Positions 12,011 to 20,618 of a DNA stretch of 64,000 bases are shown piece by piece (the first letter of the stretch is position 1; each line of letters begins with the position of its first letter). The position numbers were made by a program, and so were the translations under genes. A model generated the notes under the pieces. It made no database searches. It saw only the letters and a program-made list of their open reading frames with translations, and was not told the origin of the DNA. Origin of the DNA: Aeromicrobium ginsengisoli (GTDB lineage Bacteria > Actinomycetota > Actinomycetes > Propionibacteriales > Nocardioidaceae); the NCBI RefSeq assembly GCF_004134905.2, contig NZ_SDPQ02000001.1, positions 1,293,764 through 1,357,763 of the forward strand, given 5' to 3'.

Positions 12011-12886
12011 ATGCGAACTGTCCTACGCACCTCCGAGGCGGTCGCCCTTCACGGCCGCGGCAAGGTGCGGCATGCCATCTCGTCCGGCCGCTGGCAGTCG
12101 CCGTGCCGCGGAGTCGTCGTCACCCACAACGGCAGCCTCGCCAAGGACGAGCTCGACCTCGTCGCACTGCATCTGTGTGCTCCAGGCTCAGCGCTCGGCG
12201 GCTTGACCAGCCTGACGTACGACGACTTCAACGGATTCAAGCAGCCGGACACCTTCATCGTCCTGCCAGAGGGAGCGGACCGACCCGACAAGCGACCGGG
12301 CCTCGTCACTCACTGGAGCACCGAGCTTGGCGACGCCGACGTACATCCACTCCGCGAACCCCGCCGCACTCGACCGGCTCGAAGCCTGATCGACGCCGCC
12401 AGCTGGTGCGACAGCGATCGGTTTGCGCGCACAATCGTCATTGCGGGCATGCAGCAGGGTCTTGCGAATGCCCGGCTCATGCACCAGTCCCTGGAACGGC
12501 GAGGCACCTGCAAGCGACGTGCCCTCATCGTCGAGTCTGTGCTGGACGCCGACGGCGGGATCCAGTCGTTGCCGGAGCGTGATTTCGACGAGATCCGGAT
12601 CGGCGCGAAGCTCCCGAGGCCGACCCGACAGGTGCGCGTCAAGGGCCCCGACGGCCACTACTTCCTCGACGCGACATGGGACGAGGTCAATCTCACGGTC
12701 GAGGTCCACGGTGCGCCGCATCGCGAGATCAGCCAGTGGGATGCCGATGTTCGCCGCGGCAACGAGGTCGCCATCGACGGTCGCCGACAGCTCGTCTTCA
12801 CGTCGTACGCGATCCGGCACGAGAAGCCGGTCGTCGCCGATCAGCTCACCCGGATGTTCTGGGCGCGCGGCTGGCGTGCCGCCTGA
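12011..12886 (+). CDS. Solo AbiEi-like / DUF559 (Vsr-like endonuclease) protein A
   Basis: A protein of 291 aa. The N-terminal 60 residues (RTSEAVALHGRGKVRHAI...GRW...RGV) look like the winged-helix AbiEi antitoxin-type domain found in many actinobacterial proteins. The C-terminal 90 residues resemble the DUF559/Vsr-like nuclease fold, with Asp220 (FLDATW), Glu231-x-His233 and His237 (VEVHGAPH) as likely catalytic residues. No AbiEii toxin or methylase is adjacent. Family A palindromes flank it (11801-11920 and 12885-12940), and its stop codon lies inside the right one. I prefer the ATG at 12011; an in-frame GTG at 11942 would add 23 residues without homology-like character. Biochemical role unknown. 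Confidence 0.8.
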   Translation: MRTVLRTSEAVALHGRGKVRHAISSGRWQSPCRGVVVTHNGSLAKDELDLVALHLCAPGSALGGLTSLTYDDFNGFKQPDTFIVLPEGADRPDKRPGLVTHWSTELGDADVHPLREPRRTRPARSLIDAASWCDSDRFARTIVIAGMQQGLANARLMHQSLERRGTCKRRALIVESVLDADGGIQSLPERDFDEIRIGAKLPRPTRQVRVKGPDGHYFLDATWDEVNLTVEVHGAPHREISQWDADVRRGNEVAIDGRRQLVFTSYAIRHEKPVVADQLTRMFWARGWRAA

Positions 12887-12940
12887 CGGACGATGAGGGT
12901 TCGTGGTTGTCTCGACGACCACAAACCCTCATCGTCCGTC
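12885..12940. repeat. Family A palindrome, copy 3
   Basis: A nearly perfect 56-base hairpin with outer 17-base arms GACGGACGATGAGGGTT and AACCCTCATCGTCCGTC. It overlaps the stop codon of the DUF559-type gene and ends 6 bases from the ispE stop, so it can also serve as a bidirectional terminator between convergent genes. Confidence 0.85.
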
Positions 12941-12946
12941 CCGGGG

Positions 12947-13867
12947 TCAGCTCGTGCTGCGAGCTCCGGTGACGGGGCCGCGGGACTGGACGACGTCGGC
13001 GCATCCCGCGGCGCTGCTGAGGGCGAACGCGATGTCGAGGCTGTGCTGCTCGTCGGAGGCGAGGAACAGCGCCGTGGGACCCGAGCCCGACAGTATCGCG
13101 CCGAGGGCTCCGGCCTCGATGCCGATCTCGAGGGTGTCCTGCAGCTCCGGACGCAGCGACAGCGCCGCCTCGGTCAGATCGTTCGACAGCGCATCGCCGA
13201 GCGCCTCGGCGTCACCGGCGCGCAGGGCGGCGAGCAACGCGTCCGGCACGACGGGATCGGGTACGCGTGACCCGTCGTTGAGCCGGTCGAACTCGGCGTA
13301 GACCGCCTTGGTCGAGAGCCCTTCGTGCGCCATGGCGAACACCCAGTGGTACGACCCGCGCGCCAGCACGGGGCTGATGGTCTCGCCACGCCCGCCACCG
13401 ATCGCGTTGCCGCCGTGCAGGAGGAACGGGACGTCGCTGCCGAGCTGCGCGGCGATCTCCTCGAGCTCGGCGCGGGACAGCCCGGTCGCCCATACGTCGT
13501 TGCAGGCGACGAGGGCCGCCGCGGCATCCGCCGAACCACCGGCCATGCCACCCGCGACCGGGATGACCTTGCGGATGGCCAGGTCGACGCCGGTCATGAC
13601 GCCGGTGGTCTCGCGCAGCAGGCGCGCAGCCTTGACCGCGAGGTTGTCATCGTCTTCCGGCACCAGCACCGACTCGGACCTCACGTCGAGCTCGCTGTGC
13701 ACCGCGACGGTGATCGCGTCGTCATCACGCGATGTCGCCCGGACCTCGTCGTGCAGGTCGACGGCCTGGTAGACCGTGGCCAACGGGTGATAGCCGTCCT
13801 CACGGACCGGGCCCACGCCGAGGCACAGGTTGATCTTGGCGGGGACTCGGACGGTGGCGGTGCTCAC
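12947..13867 (-). CDS. ispE: 4-diphosphocytidyl-2-C-methyl-D-erythritol kinase
   Basis: A protein of 306 aa, a GHMP kinase. The N-terminus VRVPAKINLCLGVGP, the ATP loop PVAGGMAGGSADAAAAL (about 105-121) and the C-terminal LSGSGPTALFL are all present. It phosphorylates CDP-methylerythritol in the MEP isoprenoid pathway. In many actinobacteria ispE sits directly next to rsmA and rpfB; here about 17 kb of purine-catabolism genes lies between them. Confidence 0.96.
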   Translation of the reverse strand: MSTATVRVPAKINLCLGVGPVREDGYHPLATVYQAVDLHDEVRATSRDDDAITVAVHSELDVRSESVLVPEDDDNLAVKAARLLRETTGVMTGVDLAIRKVIPVAGGMAGGSADAAAALVACNDVWATGLSRAELEEIAAQLGSDVPFLLHGGNAIGGGRGETISPVLARGSYHWVFAMAHEGLSTKAVYAEFDRLNDGSRVPDPVVPDALLAALRAGDAEALGDALSNDLTEAALSLRPELQDTLEIGIEAGALGAILSGSGPTALFLASDEQHSLDIAFALSSAAGCADVVQSRGPVTGARSTS

Positions 13868-13891
13868 CCGCCCAACCTAGTGGCACGTGGT

Positions 13892-13968
13892 GTCCTTCGG
13901 CTCGCTGGCGCTCGCCTCCCCCTACTCGCAGAGCTCGTGGGGGGACCCCCACCGGCGCTCCGCGCCTA
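13892..13968. repeat. Intergenic GC-rich palindromic repeat
   Basis: CTTCGGCTCGCTGGCGCTCG is followed by GTGGGGG-GACCCCCAC, a short hairpin, and a GCGCTCCGCGCC tail. It fills the gap between the ispE start and the racemase stop. It looks like the dispersed intergenic repeats of high-GC actinobacteria and resembles the 5' part of the micro-ORF cassettes only superficially. Confidence 0.5.
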
Positions 13969-13982
13969 GGACCTGGATGGCG

Positions 13983-14690
13983 CTACGCGCGAAGAGGCTT
14001 CACCGGTGGCGGGGCGAACTCTCGGTGCGCCGACGTCCGCAGCCCCAGACGTACGAGCGCCTCGGCCTGCACCGTCGCGGCGGCGACGCCGTCCAGCACC
14101 GGCACACCGAGCTCAGCCTGGAGCTGCGCGCACAGGTCGGCCATCCCGGCACAGCCCAGGACGATCACATCTGAGCCATCCGTCTCCAGCGCAGCGCGCG
14201 ACGCCGTGACGACCGACGCGTACGCCGCGGGGTCCGTCTCGAGCTCGAGCACGGGTATGCCCGTCGCGTGCACACCGCGGCAGTGCCGCCCGAGACCGTA
14301 CGACTCGGCGAGGTCCCACGTGTGCCCGACCGTACGATCGAGGGTCGTCACGACGCTGAAGCCGCGGCCGAGGTAGGCCGCCGTACGCATCGCCGCCTCC
14401 GCGATCCCCACGACCGGGCCGGCGGCGACCTCGCGTGCGGCGAGGAGCCCGGGATCCCCGAAGCAGGCGATGACGTAGGCATCGACGCCGGTACGCTCCC
14501 CCGCCGCGATCTCGGCCAGCACGCCAGGGACGCTCATCGCGTCGTCGAAGTGGCTCTCGATCGAGACCGGCCCCTCGACAGGACTGACAGCCTCGACGGT
14601 GACGCCCGGGCCGGCAACGGCCCGGGCGCACTCGCCGATCGTGGTGGTCATCGTCAACGTCGTGTTGGGGTTGATGACCAGGATCCTCAC
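13983..14690 (-). CDS. Asp/Glu/hydantoin racemase family, probable allantoin racemase
   Basis: A protein of 235 aa beginning MRILVINPNTT, the family signature. The two-Cys active site is visible: Cys76 in IACFGDPG and the second Cys in VLGCAGM (about 180). Members racemise hydantoins or allantoin, or act on related cyclic amides. The neighbouring allantoinase, uricase and NCS1 permease suggest allantoin racemase (HpxA-like). It overlaps the permease by four bases. Hydantoin racemase remains possible. Confidence 0.8.
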   Translation of the reverse strand: MRILVINPNTTLTMTTTIGECARAVAGPGVTVEAVSPVEGPVSIESHFDDAMSVPGVLAEIAAGERTGVDAYVIACFGDPGLLAAREVAAGPVVGIAEAAMRTAAYLGRGFSVVTTLDRTVGHTWDLAESYGLGRHCRGVHATGIPVLELETDPAAYASVVTASRAALETDGSDVIVLGCAGMADLCAQLQAELGVPVLDGVAAATVQAEALVRLGLRTSAHREFAPPPVKPLRA

Positions 14691-16237
14691 GAAGCTGTCT
14701 CGCCGATCAGCGCCAGCGGACGATCACCGGAACCGGCGACGTTCTGCATGCGCGCCAGCACGATGTAGATGACGTAGCCCGCCGCGCATCCGACGAACCA
14801 GCTGTATGCCGGCAGCCACGTCACGACATCGAAGACCTTCGGCACGACGACCGACCCGACAGAGATGATGCCCGACGCGATGACCGCCTGCACCGCGGCG
14901 AGGTTGTAGCCCTTGGTGTACCAGTACTCGCCCGACTCCGACATCGTGAACAGGTCGTCGACGACGATCGTCTGCCGGCGGATGGCGTAGAAGTCGGCGA
15001 TCAGGATCCCGAACAGCGGGCCGATCAGGGCACCGAGGATGCCCAGCGTCCAGAAGATCGCGTCCGAGTTGTCGTACCAGTTCCACGGGGTCACGAGCAC
15101 CGAGCCGATGGCCGCGATCATGCCGCCCATGCGCCAGGAGATGCGCTGCGGGCTGACGTTCGAGAAGTCGAACGCCGGCGAGATGAAGTTGGCGACGATG
15201 TTGATGCCGATCGTGGCCACGACGAACGTGAAGCCGCCGAGCAGGATCGCGAACGTGTTGTCGATCTTCTGCACCGTGACGATCGGGTCGGTGATCAGCT
15301 CGCCGTACAGCGGCACCGTCGCCGCGGCCGTCAGGACCGTGAGCAGCGAGAACACGATGAAGTTGATCGGCAGCCCGAAGAGGTTGCCCTTCTTGACGTC
15401 CTCGAACGAGGTCGCGTAGCGCGAGAAGTCGCCGAAGTTGAGCATCGGCCCCGAGAAGTACGCGACGACAGACGCCACCGCTCCGGTCAGACCCCAGACG
15501 AGGGACCAACCCGACAGGTGGTGCGAGGACAGGTTGAGGTCGATGTTGAAGTCGACCTTGAACAGCATGTAGAGGCAGAGCGCCATCATGACGACGTAGA
15601 CCGCCGGTCCGGCGAAGTCGATGAACTTGCGGATGACCTCCATGCCGCGCCAGAACAGCGCCGCCTGCAGGACCCAGAGGATCGCGTAGCTGATGTAGCC
15701 GAGGTAGGACAGGCCGAGGAATCCGTGCTTGTCGACGTCGGCGAGATCCGCGAGACCGGGCCACAGCTTGAGGAACACGATGTTGAGCGACTCAGCCGCC
15801 AGGAACGTCTGCACCCCGTACCAGGCGACGGCGATGAGGCCGCGAATGATCGCCGGGATGTTGGCGCCGAGGACGCCGAACGATGCCCGGCTCGTGACGG
15901 GGTAGGGCACCCCGGCCTGCTGGCTCGGCTTGGCGACAAGGTTGCAGAAGAACTGGACGATGCAGATGCCGACGATCAGGCAGATGAAGACCTGCCAGGC
16001 ATTGAGCCCGATCGCGAAGAGCGTGCCCATCGTGATGTAGCCGCCGACGCTGTGCACGTCGGACATCCAGAACGCGAAGATGTTGTAGCTCTTCCACGTC
16101 TGCTCCTCGAGCGGAGCGAGGTCCTCGTTGGTCAGACGCGGGTCGTAGTACGGCTCGGCGGCTCCTTGACCCGGCGGGTAGCCGGCGGCCTCGACGATGT
16201 CTCCGGGCAGCGCAGGCCCGGGCTTGATGTCGGTCAT
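14687..16237 (-). CDS. NCS1 family nucleobase/allantoin permease
   Basis: A protein of 516 aa with about 12 membrane segments. The N-terminal region LTNEDLAPLEEQTW and the first helix FAFWMSDVHSVGGYITMG are typical of NCS1 cation symporters (PucI/Mhp1 type), as is the block VPYPVTSRASFGVLGANIPA. It is likely to import allantoin, urate or hydantoin-like substrates across the cytoplasmic membrane, judged by its coupling to the racemase gene and the purine operon. Exact substrate not determinable. Confidence 0.88.
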   Translation of the reverse strand: MTDIKPGPALPGDIVEAAGYPPGQGAAEPYYDPRLTNEDLAPLEEQTWKSYNIFAFWMSDVHSVGGYITMGTLFAIGLNAWQVFICLIVGICIVQFFCNLVAKPSQQAGVPYPVTSRASFGVLGANIPAIIRGLIAVAWYGVQTFLAAESLNIVFLKLWPGLADLADVDKHGFLGLSYLGYISYAILWVLQAALFWRGMEVIRKFIDFAGPAVYVVMMALCLYMLFKVDFNIDLNLSSHHLSGWSLVWGLTGAVASVVAYFSGPMLNFGDFSRYATSFEDVKKGNLFGLPINFIVFSLLTVLTAAATVPLYGELITDPIVTVQKIDNTFAILLGGFTFVVATIGINIVANFISPAFDFSNVSPQRISWRMGGMIAAIGSVLVTPWNWYDNSDAIFWTLGILGALIGPLFGILIADFYAIRRQTIVVDDLFTMSESGEYWYTKGYNLAAVQAVIASGIISVGSVVVPKVFDVVTWLPAYSWFVGCAAGYVIYIVLARMQNVAGSGDRPLALIGETAS

Positions 16238-16349
16238 GGTGTGCTCCTGGTGTCGGGCGAAGTACTGATGCCCAGACGCTAGGAGCGCCGTGTTTCAAGC
16301 GTCTCCATGAACCCGTCAAGCCGGTGTTACGGGACAGATATAGGAAAAC

Positions 16350-16646
16350 TCAGAAGGTCTTGTCCTCGACGACGTCGAGGTTGTAGAACGTCGGCGGCCC
16401 GTCGACGAGCTCCATCATCTTCTGCGAGAACTCGTTGGTCTCCGGGAGGTTCGAATTCTCCATGGCCGACTCGTACGAGTCGAAGAAGACGATGACCATG
16501 AAGCGGCTCGGGTCGTCACGGTCCTGCGTGCGGATCGACCGGCGCACCGTGAATCGGCCCTGCGTCCGGTCCTCGAGGTCGGCGCTGAGCGCCTCGATCT
16601 CGTCGCCGCGGCTGGTGTGTCCCTCGATGATCTGGATGAATGCCAT
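16350..16646 (-). CDS. Antibiotic biosynthesis monooxygenase (ABM)-like small protein
   Basis: A protein of 98 aa with the dimeric alpha-beta barrel pattern: FIQIIEGHTSRGDEIEAL at the start, then FMVIVFFDSYESAMENSNLPE. ABM-fold proteins of this length range from quinol monooxygenases to proteins without known catalysis. It sits between the GntR regulator and the permease, with 112 bases of untranslated sequence before the permease start. Function not assigned. Confidence 0.7.
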   Translation of the reverse strand: MAFIQIIEGHTSRGDEIEALSADLEDRTQGRFTVRRSIRTQDRDDPSRFMVIVFFDSYESAMENSNLPETNEFSQKMMELVDGPPTFYNLDVVEDKTF

Positions 16647-16734
16647 GTCGTGCTCCTTTGCGGAAGTCCCCCACTCGCAAGGTAGGACTGCGACGCGAGC
16701 ATGGCCATGGCCCGATCAGGCCAATCGCCCAGCG

Positions 16735-17439
16735 TCAGCCGGTGAGGAACACGTCGGGATCATCGGCGAACACCGCGATCGCCTCGCGCAGGTGGGCGTA
16801 GTGCTGCGACGACTCCGCCAACAACAGGTCGGCGTCGCGGGCCACGAAGGCCTCGACCATGCGGTCGTGGTCGTCATAGAACTGCGTACGCCCGACGTCG
16901 TCGATGCGAGCCATCGGCCGGGCCGGCTCGGTGATGTTCCACGCCGACTCATACATGCGCAGCAGCCGTTGCATGCCCGAAGGGACGATCAGCGCCATGT
17001 GGAAACGGCGGGACTCGGCGTGGTACGCCCGCTCGTCGTGGGTGCGCGTGGCGGTTGCCATGGCCTCGTGGATCTCCCCGACGAGCCGGTCGTCCTCCGG
17101 CGTGGCGTGCTGCACCGCTGCCCGCAGAGCCGAGGCCTCGAGCGCCTGACGTACGTCGTACAGCTCCCTGAACTCCTCGAACGTCAGCTTCGCGACGCTG
17201 TAGCCGATGTGCGGCCGGTGCTCGACGAGGCCCTCACCGATCAGGATCTTGAGCGACTCGCGCACGGGGTTCTGGCTGACGCCGAAGACCTTCGCCACCG
17301 CGTCGATCGGGATCGTCGTGCCGGGCGGCTCGTCACCGTCGAGAATCGCCCGACGCAGGTCGTCCAGCACGTGCGGCTGCTCGCCGTCGCTTGCGGTGTT
17401 GACGAGCCTCGAGGCGAAGATCGAGCGACGGCGCGTCAT
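16735..17439 (-). CDS. GntR family (FadR/FCD) transcriptional regulator
   Basis: A protein of 234 aa: N-terminal winged helix (LRRAILDGDEPPGTTI... VSQNPVRESLKILIGEGLV, about 28-75), then an all-helical FCD ligand domain with candidate metal-binding His residues (RRFHMALI, DDHDRMV, SQHYAHL). It is 3 bases downstream of the guanine deaminase, so it is probably in the operon and controls purine catabolism or the permease. Effector unknown. Confidence 0.9.
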   Translation of the reverse strand: MTRRRSIFASRLVNTASDGEQPHVLDDLRRAILDGDEPPGTTIPIDAVAKVFGVSQNPVRESLKILIGEGLVEHRPHIGYSVAKLTFEEFRELYDVRQALEASALRAAVQHATPEDDRLVGEIHEAMATATRTHDERAYHAESRRFHMALIVPSGMQRLLRMYESAWNITEPARPMARIDDVGRTQFYDDHDRMVEAFVARDADLLLAESSQHYAHLREAIAVFADDPDVFLTG

Positions 17440-17442
17440 GGC

Positions 17443-17913
17443 TCAGTACGCCGTGCGGTGGCTGTTGGCGAGCCAGGCGTCGAACGGTGCGGGGGCGTCG
17501 TCGGGCCGCACCTCCTCGATCAGCGTCGGCCATGTGGAGCGGTCCCGCGCGAACAGCTCGTAGAACTCGCGGTCGTCGAACCCGCCGCGCGCCGCGTCGT
17601 CGCGGTCCGCGGCATAGACCACGCGGTCCAGCCGCGCCCAGAGCGCCGCGGAGACGCACAGCGGGCACGGCTCGCACGAGGTGTAGAGCGTCATGCCGGC
17701 CAACGAGAAGTCGCCCGCGGCCCGGCACGCGTTGCGGATCGCCTGCACCTCGGCGTGCGCCGTGGGATCGAGATCGCGAGTCACCCGGTTCTGCCCCGTG
17801 GCCACGACCTCGCCGTCGCGCACCACTACGGCGCCGAACGGTCCGCCGCCCTCGGCGACGTTCTGCACGGCCAGGTCGATCGCCCGGGCGAGCCAGGCTT
17901 CGTCGGTCGTCAT
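17443..17913 (-). CDS. guaD: Guanine deaminase, CMP/dCMP deaminase fold
   Basis: A protein of 156 aa with zinc-site motifs HAEVQAIRNA (His-Ala-Glu) and TSCEPCPLC (two Cys), plus GGPFGAVVV near residue 22, as in the small bacterial guanine deaminases of the GuaD/YkbA type. It would convert guanine to xanthine and ammonia, feeding the xanthine dehydrogenase gene that it overlaps by four bases. A cytosine- or tRNA-specific deaminase is less likely given the context. Confidence 0.85.
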   Translation of the reverse strand: MTTDEAWLARAIDLAVQNVAEGGGPFGAVVVRDGEVVATGQNRVTRDLDPTAHAEVQAIRNACRAAGDFSLAGMTLYTSCEPCPLCVSAALWARLDRVVYAADRDDAARGGFDDREFYELFARDRSTWPTLIEEVRPDDAPAPFDAWLANSHRTAY

Positions 17914-20618
17914 GGGGACTCCTGTCGGTCGTCGTGAAGCAGGCGCCAGATCCGGTCACGGCTCATGGGCAGCTCGTACGGTCGTACGCCCACGGCATCG
18001 CGCACCGCATTGGCGAGCGCGGGTGCCACGGGGTTGTAGGGCGCCTCACTCATCGACTTGGCACCCTTGGGCCCCAGCCCGTCGACGGTGCCGGCGAAGA
18101 GCACCGTCGTCGGCGGGATGTCGGCCATCTGCGGCACCCGGTAGGTGCGGAACGACCGGGTCAGGACCTCGCCGTCGCGGAGCATCATCTCCTCGTACAG
18201 CGCCGACCCGATGCCCTGCGCCGTGCCACCCTCGATCTGGCCGCGCAGCTGCTCGGGGTTGATGACCACGCCGGCGTCGGCGGCCTGGACCGAGTGCAGG
18301 ATGCGGACCTCCCCGGTCGCCGGGTTCACCGCGACCCGGAAGCCGTGCACGTTGAACGCGACGGATCGCGGCGTGCCGTCGTGGGAGCCGTCAGCCGACA
18401 GCGAGTCGACGATGATCTCGTCGAAGCCGAGGACGCGTCCGTCCGGAAGGGCGACCCCGTCGGCGCCGAGCACGCAGGACCCGGTCGCCACGCCCGCCCG
18501 GCGAGCTGCCAGCGAGAGCAGCTCGCGGTGGAGGCGTTCGGCGGCGATCTGCACCGCCTTGCCCGCGACGACGGATCCGGTGGACCCGTACGCGCCGGTG
18601 TCGTAGCCGGCGGTGCCCGTGTCGGACTGGCGCACGTGCACCCGGTCCGGCGTCGTGCCGACCTCCTGCGCGACGAGCTGGACGTGCACCGTCGTCGTGC
18701 CGTTGCCGAACTCCGCCGTGCCGACGTCGACGGCGTACGTCCCGGCCGTGTCGACCGAGACCGTCACGTGCGAGTGGTGCCCGCGCGGCGGGATCGTGGC
18801 GATCATCGCGAGCGCCATGCCGGTGCCGGTGGGCCAGCTCTCCGGCGCAGGGGCACCCCCGCCGCCGGCCAGCTCCGCCTCGACGAGGTCGAGGCACTCG
18901 TCGAGCCCGTAGGAGCCGTACGTCAGGTCGTCCTCCTCGAGAGCCGCCACGACGAACGGGTCGCCTGGCACGACGACGTTGCGACGCCGCAGCTCCACCG
19001 GGTCGATGCCGAGCTCGCGCGCCAGGTCGTCCATCGCCGACTCGATCGCGAAGATGACCTGACCGAGTCCGTAGCCGCGGAACGCGCCCGACGGCAGGTT
19101 GTTGGTGTAGACCGCTTCGGCGTCGACCCGCTTGTTGGCGCAGCGGTAGACCGCGACCGACTCGTGACAGCCGTGGAACATCACACCCGGGGCGTGGTTG
19201 CCGTATGCGCCGGTGTCGGTCAGCACGTCGACGTGCATCGCCGTCAGCACCCCCTCGGCATCCGCGCCGAGCGCGACCTGCACCCGCATCGGGTGGCGGC
19301 ACGGCACGACCGTGAACTGTTCCTCGCGGGTCAGCTCCAGCTGCACGGGCCGACCCGTGCGCAGCACCGCCAGCGCGACGAGGTCCTCGACCAGGAGCTC
19401 CTGCTTGCCGCCGAACCCGCCGCCGACGCGGCCGACGACGACGCGGACCTTGTCGACGGGCAGGTCGAGCATGCGGGCCAGCTCGGTGCGGACGAGGAAC
19501 GGCACCTGCGAGCTCGTACGGACGACCAGCGACCCGTCTTCGGCGAGCCAGCCGCGGGCACCGTGGGTCTCGAGCGCGGCGTGTGAGACCCGCGCGGTCT
19601 GCCAGGTGCCGGAGACCGTCGCGTGGGCAGCAGCCATCCCGGCCGCGACATCGCCGTACTCGTCGTGCAGCTGCGCCACGACGTTGCGCTCGGGGGCGCT
19701 GATCCGCGAGACCAGCGGGTCCTTGTCGCCGTGCAGCTGCGGCGCACCCGGGCTGCGCGCCGCCTCGGGGTCGAACACGGCGGGCAGCTGCTCGTACGTC
19801 ACGTCGATCAGCCGGCAGGCCGCCTCGGCGATGCCGACGGACTCGGCGATCACGACGGCGACGCGCTGGCCGCGGAACCGGACGACGGGGTCGAGGATGC
19901 GGGTGTCGTCGGGGTCGTCGAGCCGGTTCTCGTGTCGGCCGGTCGAGTAGAGCAGCGGCGGCACGTCCTCGTGGGTCAGCACCGCCACGACGCCGTCGAG
20001 CGCCTCGGCCAGCGAGACGTCGATCGACGTGATCCGGGCGTGGGCGTGCGGGCTGCCGAGCACCTTGAGGTGCAGCAGGTCGGTCACCGGCTCGTCGAGC
20101 GTGTAGCGCTCCCGCCCCGTCACGATGTTGTGGCCGGCCGGAGCGGCGACGGATCGCCCGTACGCCTCGCCGGCGGGCACCTTCTCAGTGTTGGCGGTGC
20201 CTGCGATCGCGTCGCGGATCGAGCGATAGCCCGTGCAGCGGCACAGGTTGCCCTTGAGCAGGCGCGGCAGGTCCTCGTCGGCGGGTTCGTCCAGCGTCGA
20301 CGCCGTGACGACCATCCCGGCGGTGCAGAACCCGCACTGGTACCCGGCCGCGTCGACGAAGCGCTGCTGCACGGGGTGCAGGCGCTCGGGGGTGCCGAGG
20401 CCGGCGACCGTGGTCACGTCGGCGCCGACCGCGCGCGCCGCCGGGAAGATGCACGAGTGCGTCGGCACGCCGTCGACCAGCACCGAGCACGCCCCGCAGT
20501 CGCCCGCGTCGCAGCCCTTCTTGACCTCGACGTTGCCCTGCTCACGCAGGTAGGTCCGCAGGCACTGGCCACCACGGGGCACGGCCTCGTGGGCGACGCC
20601 GTTGATCGACACGGTCAT
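17910..20618 (-). CDS. Xanthine dehydrogenase, fused 2Fe-2S and molybdopterin subunit
   Basis: A protein of 902 aa from MTVSINGVAHEA. Residues 1-160 are a two-cluster iron-sulfur domain (Cys36, Cys41, Cys44 in GCDAGDCGACS; then QCGFC and CRCTGY). From about 165 it is the molybdenum-cofactor subunit, with VGGGFGGKQE, GAFRGYGLGQ and the C-terminal active-site Glu region AKSMSEAPYNP. It oxidises xanthine or hypoxanthine to urate together with the FAD protein encoded next door (four-base overlap). The FAD domain that usually lies between these two parts is a separate protein, an uncommon arrangement. A longer ATG frame to 20702 is a shadow in xdhB. Confidence 0.88.
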   Translation of the reverse strand: MTVSINGVAHEAVPRGGQCLRTYLREQGNVEVKKGCDAGDCGACSVLVDGVPTHSCIFPAARAVGADVTTVAGLGTPERLHPVQQRFVDAAGYQCGFCTAGMVVTASTLDEPADEDLPRLLKGNLCRCTGYRSIRDAIAGTANTEKVPAGEAYGRSVAAPAGHNIVTGRERYTLDEPVTDLLHLKVLGSPHAHARITSIDVSLAEALDGVVAVLTHEDVPPLLYSTGRHENRLDDPDDTRILDPVVRFRGQRVAVVIAESVGIAEAACRLIDVTYEQLPAVFDPEAARSPGAPQLHGDKDPLVSRISAPERNVVAQLHDEYGDVAAGMAAAHATVSGTWQTARVSHAALETHGARGWLAEDGSLVVRTSSQVPFLVRTELARMLDLPVDKVRVVVGRVGGGFGGKQELLVEDLVALAVLRTGRPVQLELTREEQFTVVPCRHPMRVQVALGADAEGVLTAMHVDVLTDTGAYGNHAPGVMFHGCHESVAVYRCANKRVDAEAVYTNNLPSGAFRGYGLGQVIFAIESAMDDLARELGIDPVELRRRNVVVPGDPFVVAALEEDDLTYGSYGLDECLDLVEAELAGGGGAPAPESWPTGTGMALAMIATIPPRGHHSHVTVSVDTAGTYAVDVGTAEFGNGTTTVHVQLVAQEVGTTPDRVHVRQSDTGTAGYDTGAYGSTGSVVAGKAVQIAAERLHRELLSLAARRAGVATGSCVLGADGVALPDGRVLGFDEIIVDSLSADGSHDGTPRSVAFNVHGFRVAVNPATGEVRILHSVQAADAGVVINPEQLRGQIEGGTAQGIGSALYEEMMLRDGEVLTRSFRTYRVPQMADIPPTTVLFAGTVDGLGPKGAKSMSEAPYNPVAPALANAVRDAVGVRPYELPMSRDRIWRLLHDDRQESP

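Noticed and set aside
12011..12886. Protein A considered as the antitoxin of a type IV AbiEi/AbiEii system
   Set aside because: No AbiEii nucleotidyltransferase gene lies on either side; the neighbours are ABC-F and ispE.
11801..12940. Family A palindromes considered as a CRISPR array
   Set aside because: Only three units, irregular spacing, internal dyad symmetry, and a gene between them; no cas genes.
16435..19586. Two long plus-strand frames (500 and 699 aa) opposite gntR, guaD and the XDH gene
   Set aside because: The minus-strand proteins carry clear family motifs; the plus frames are low-complexity Arg/Asp/Gly shadows.
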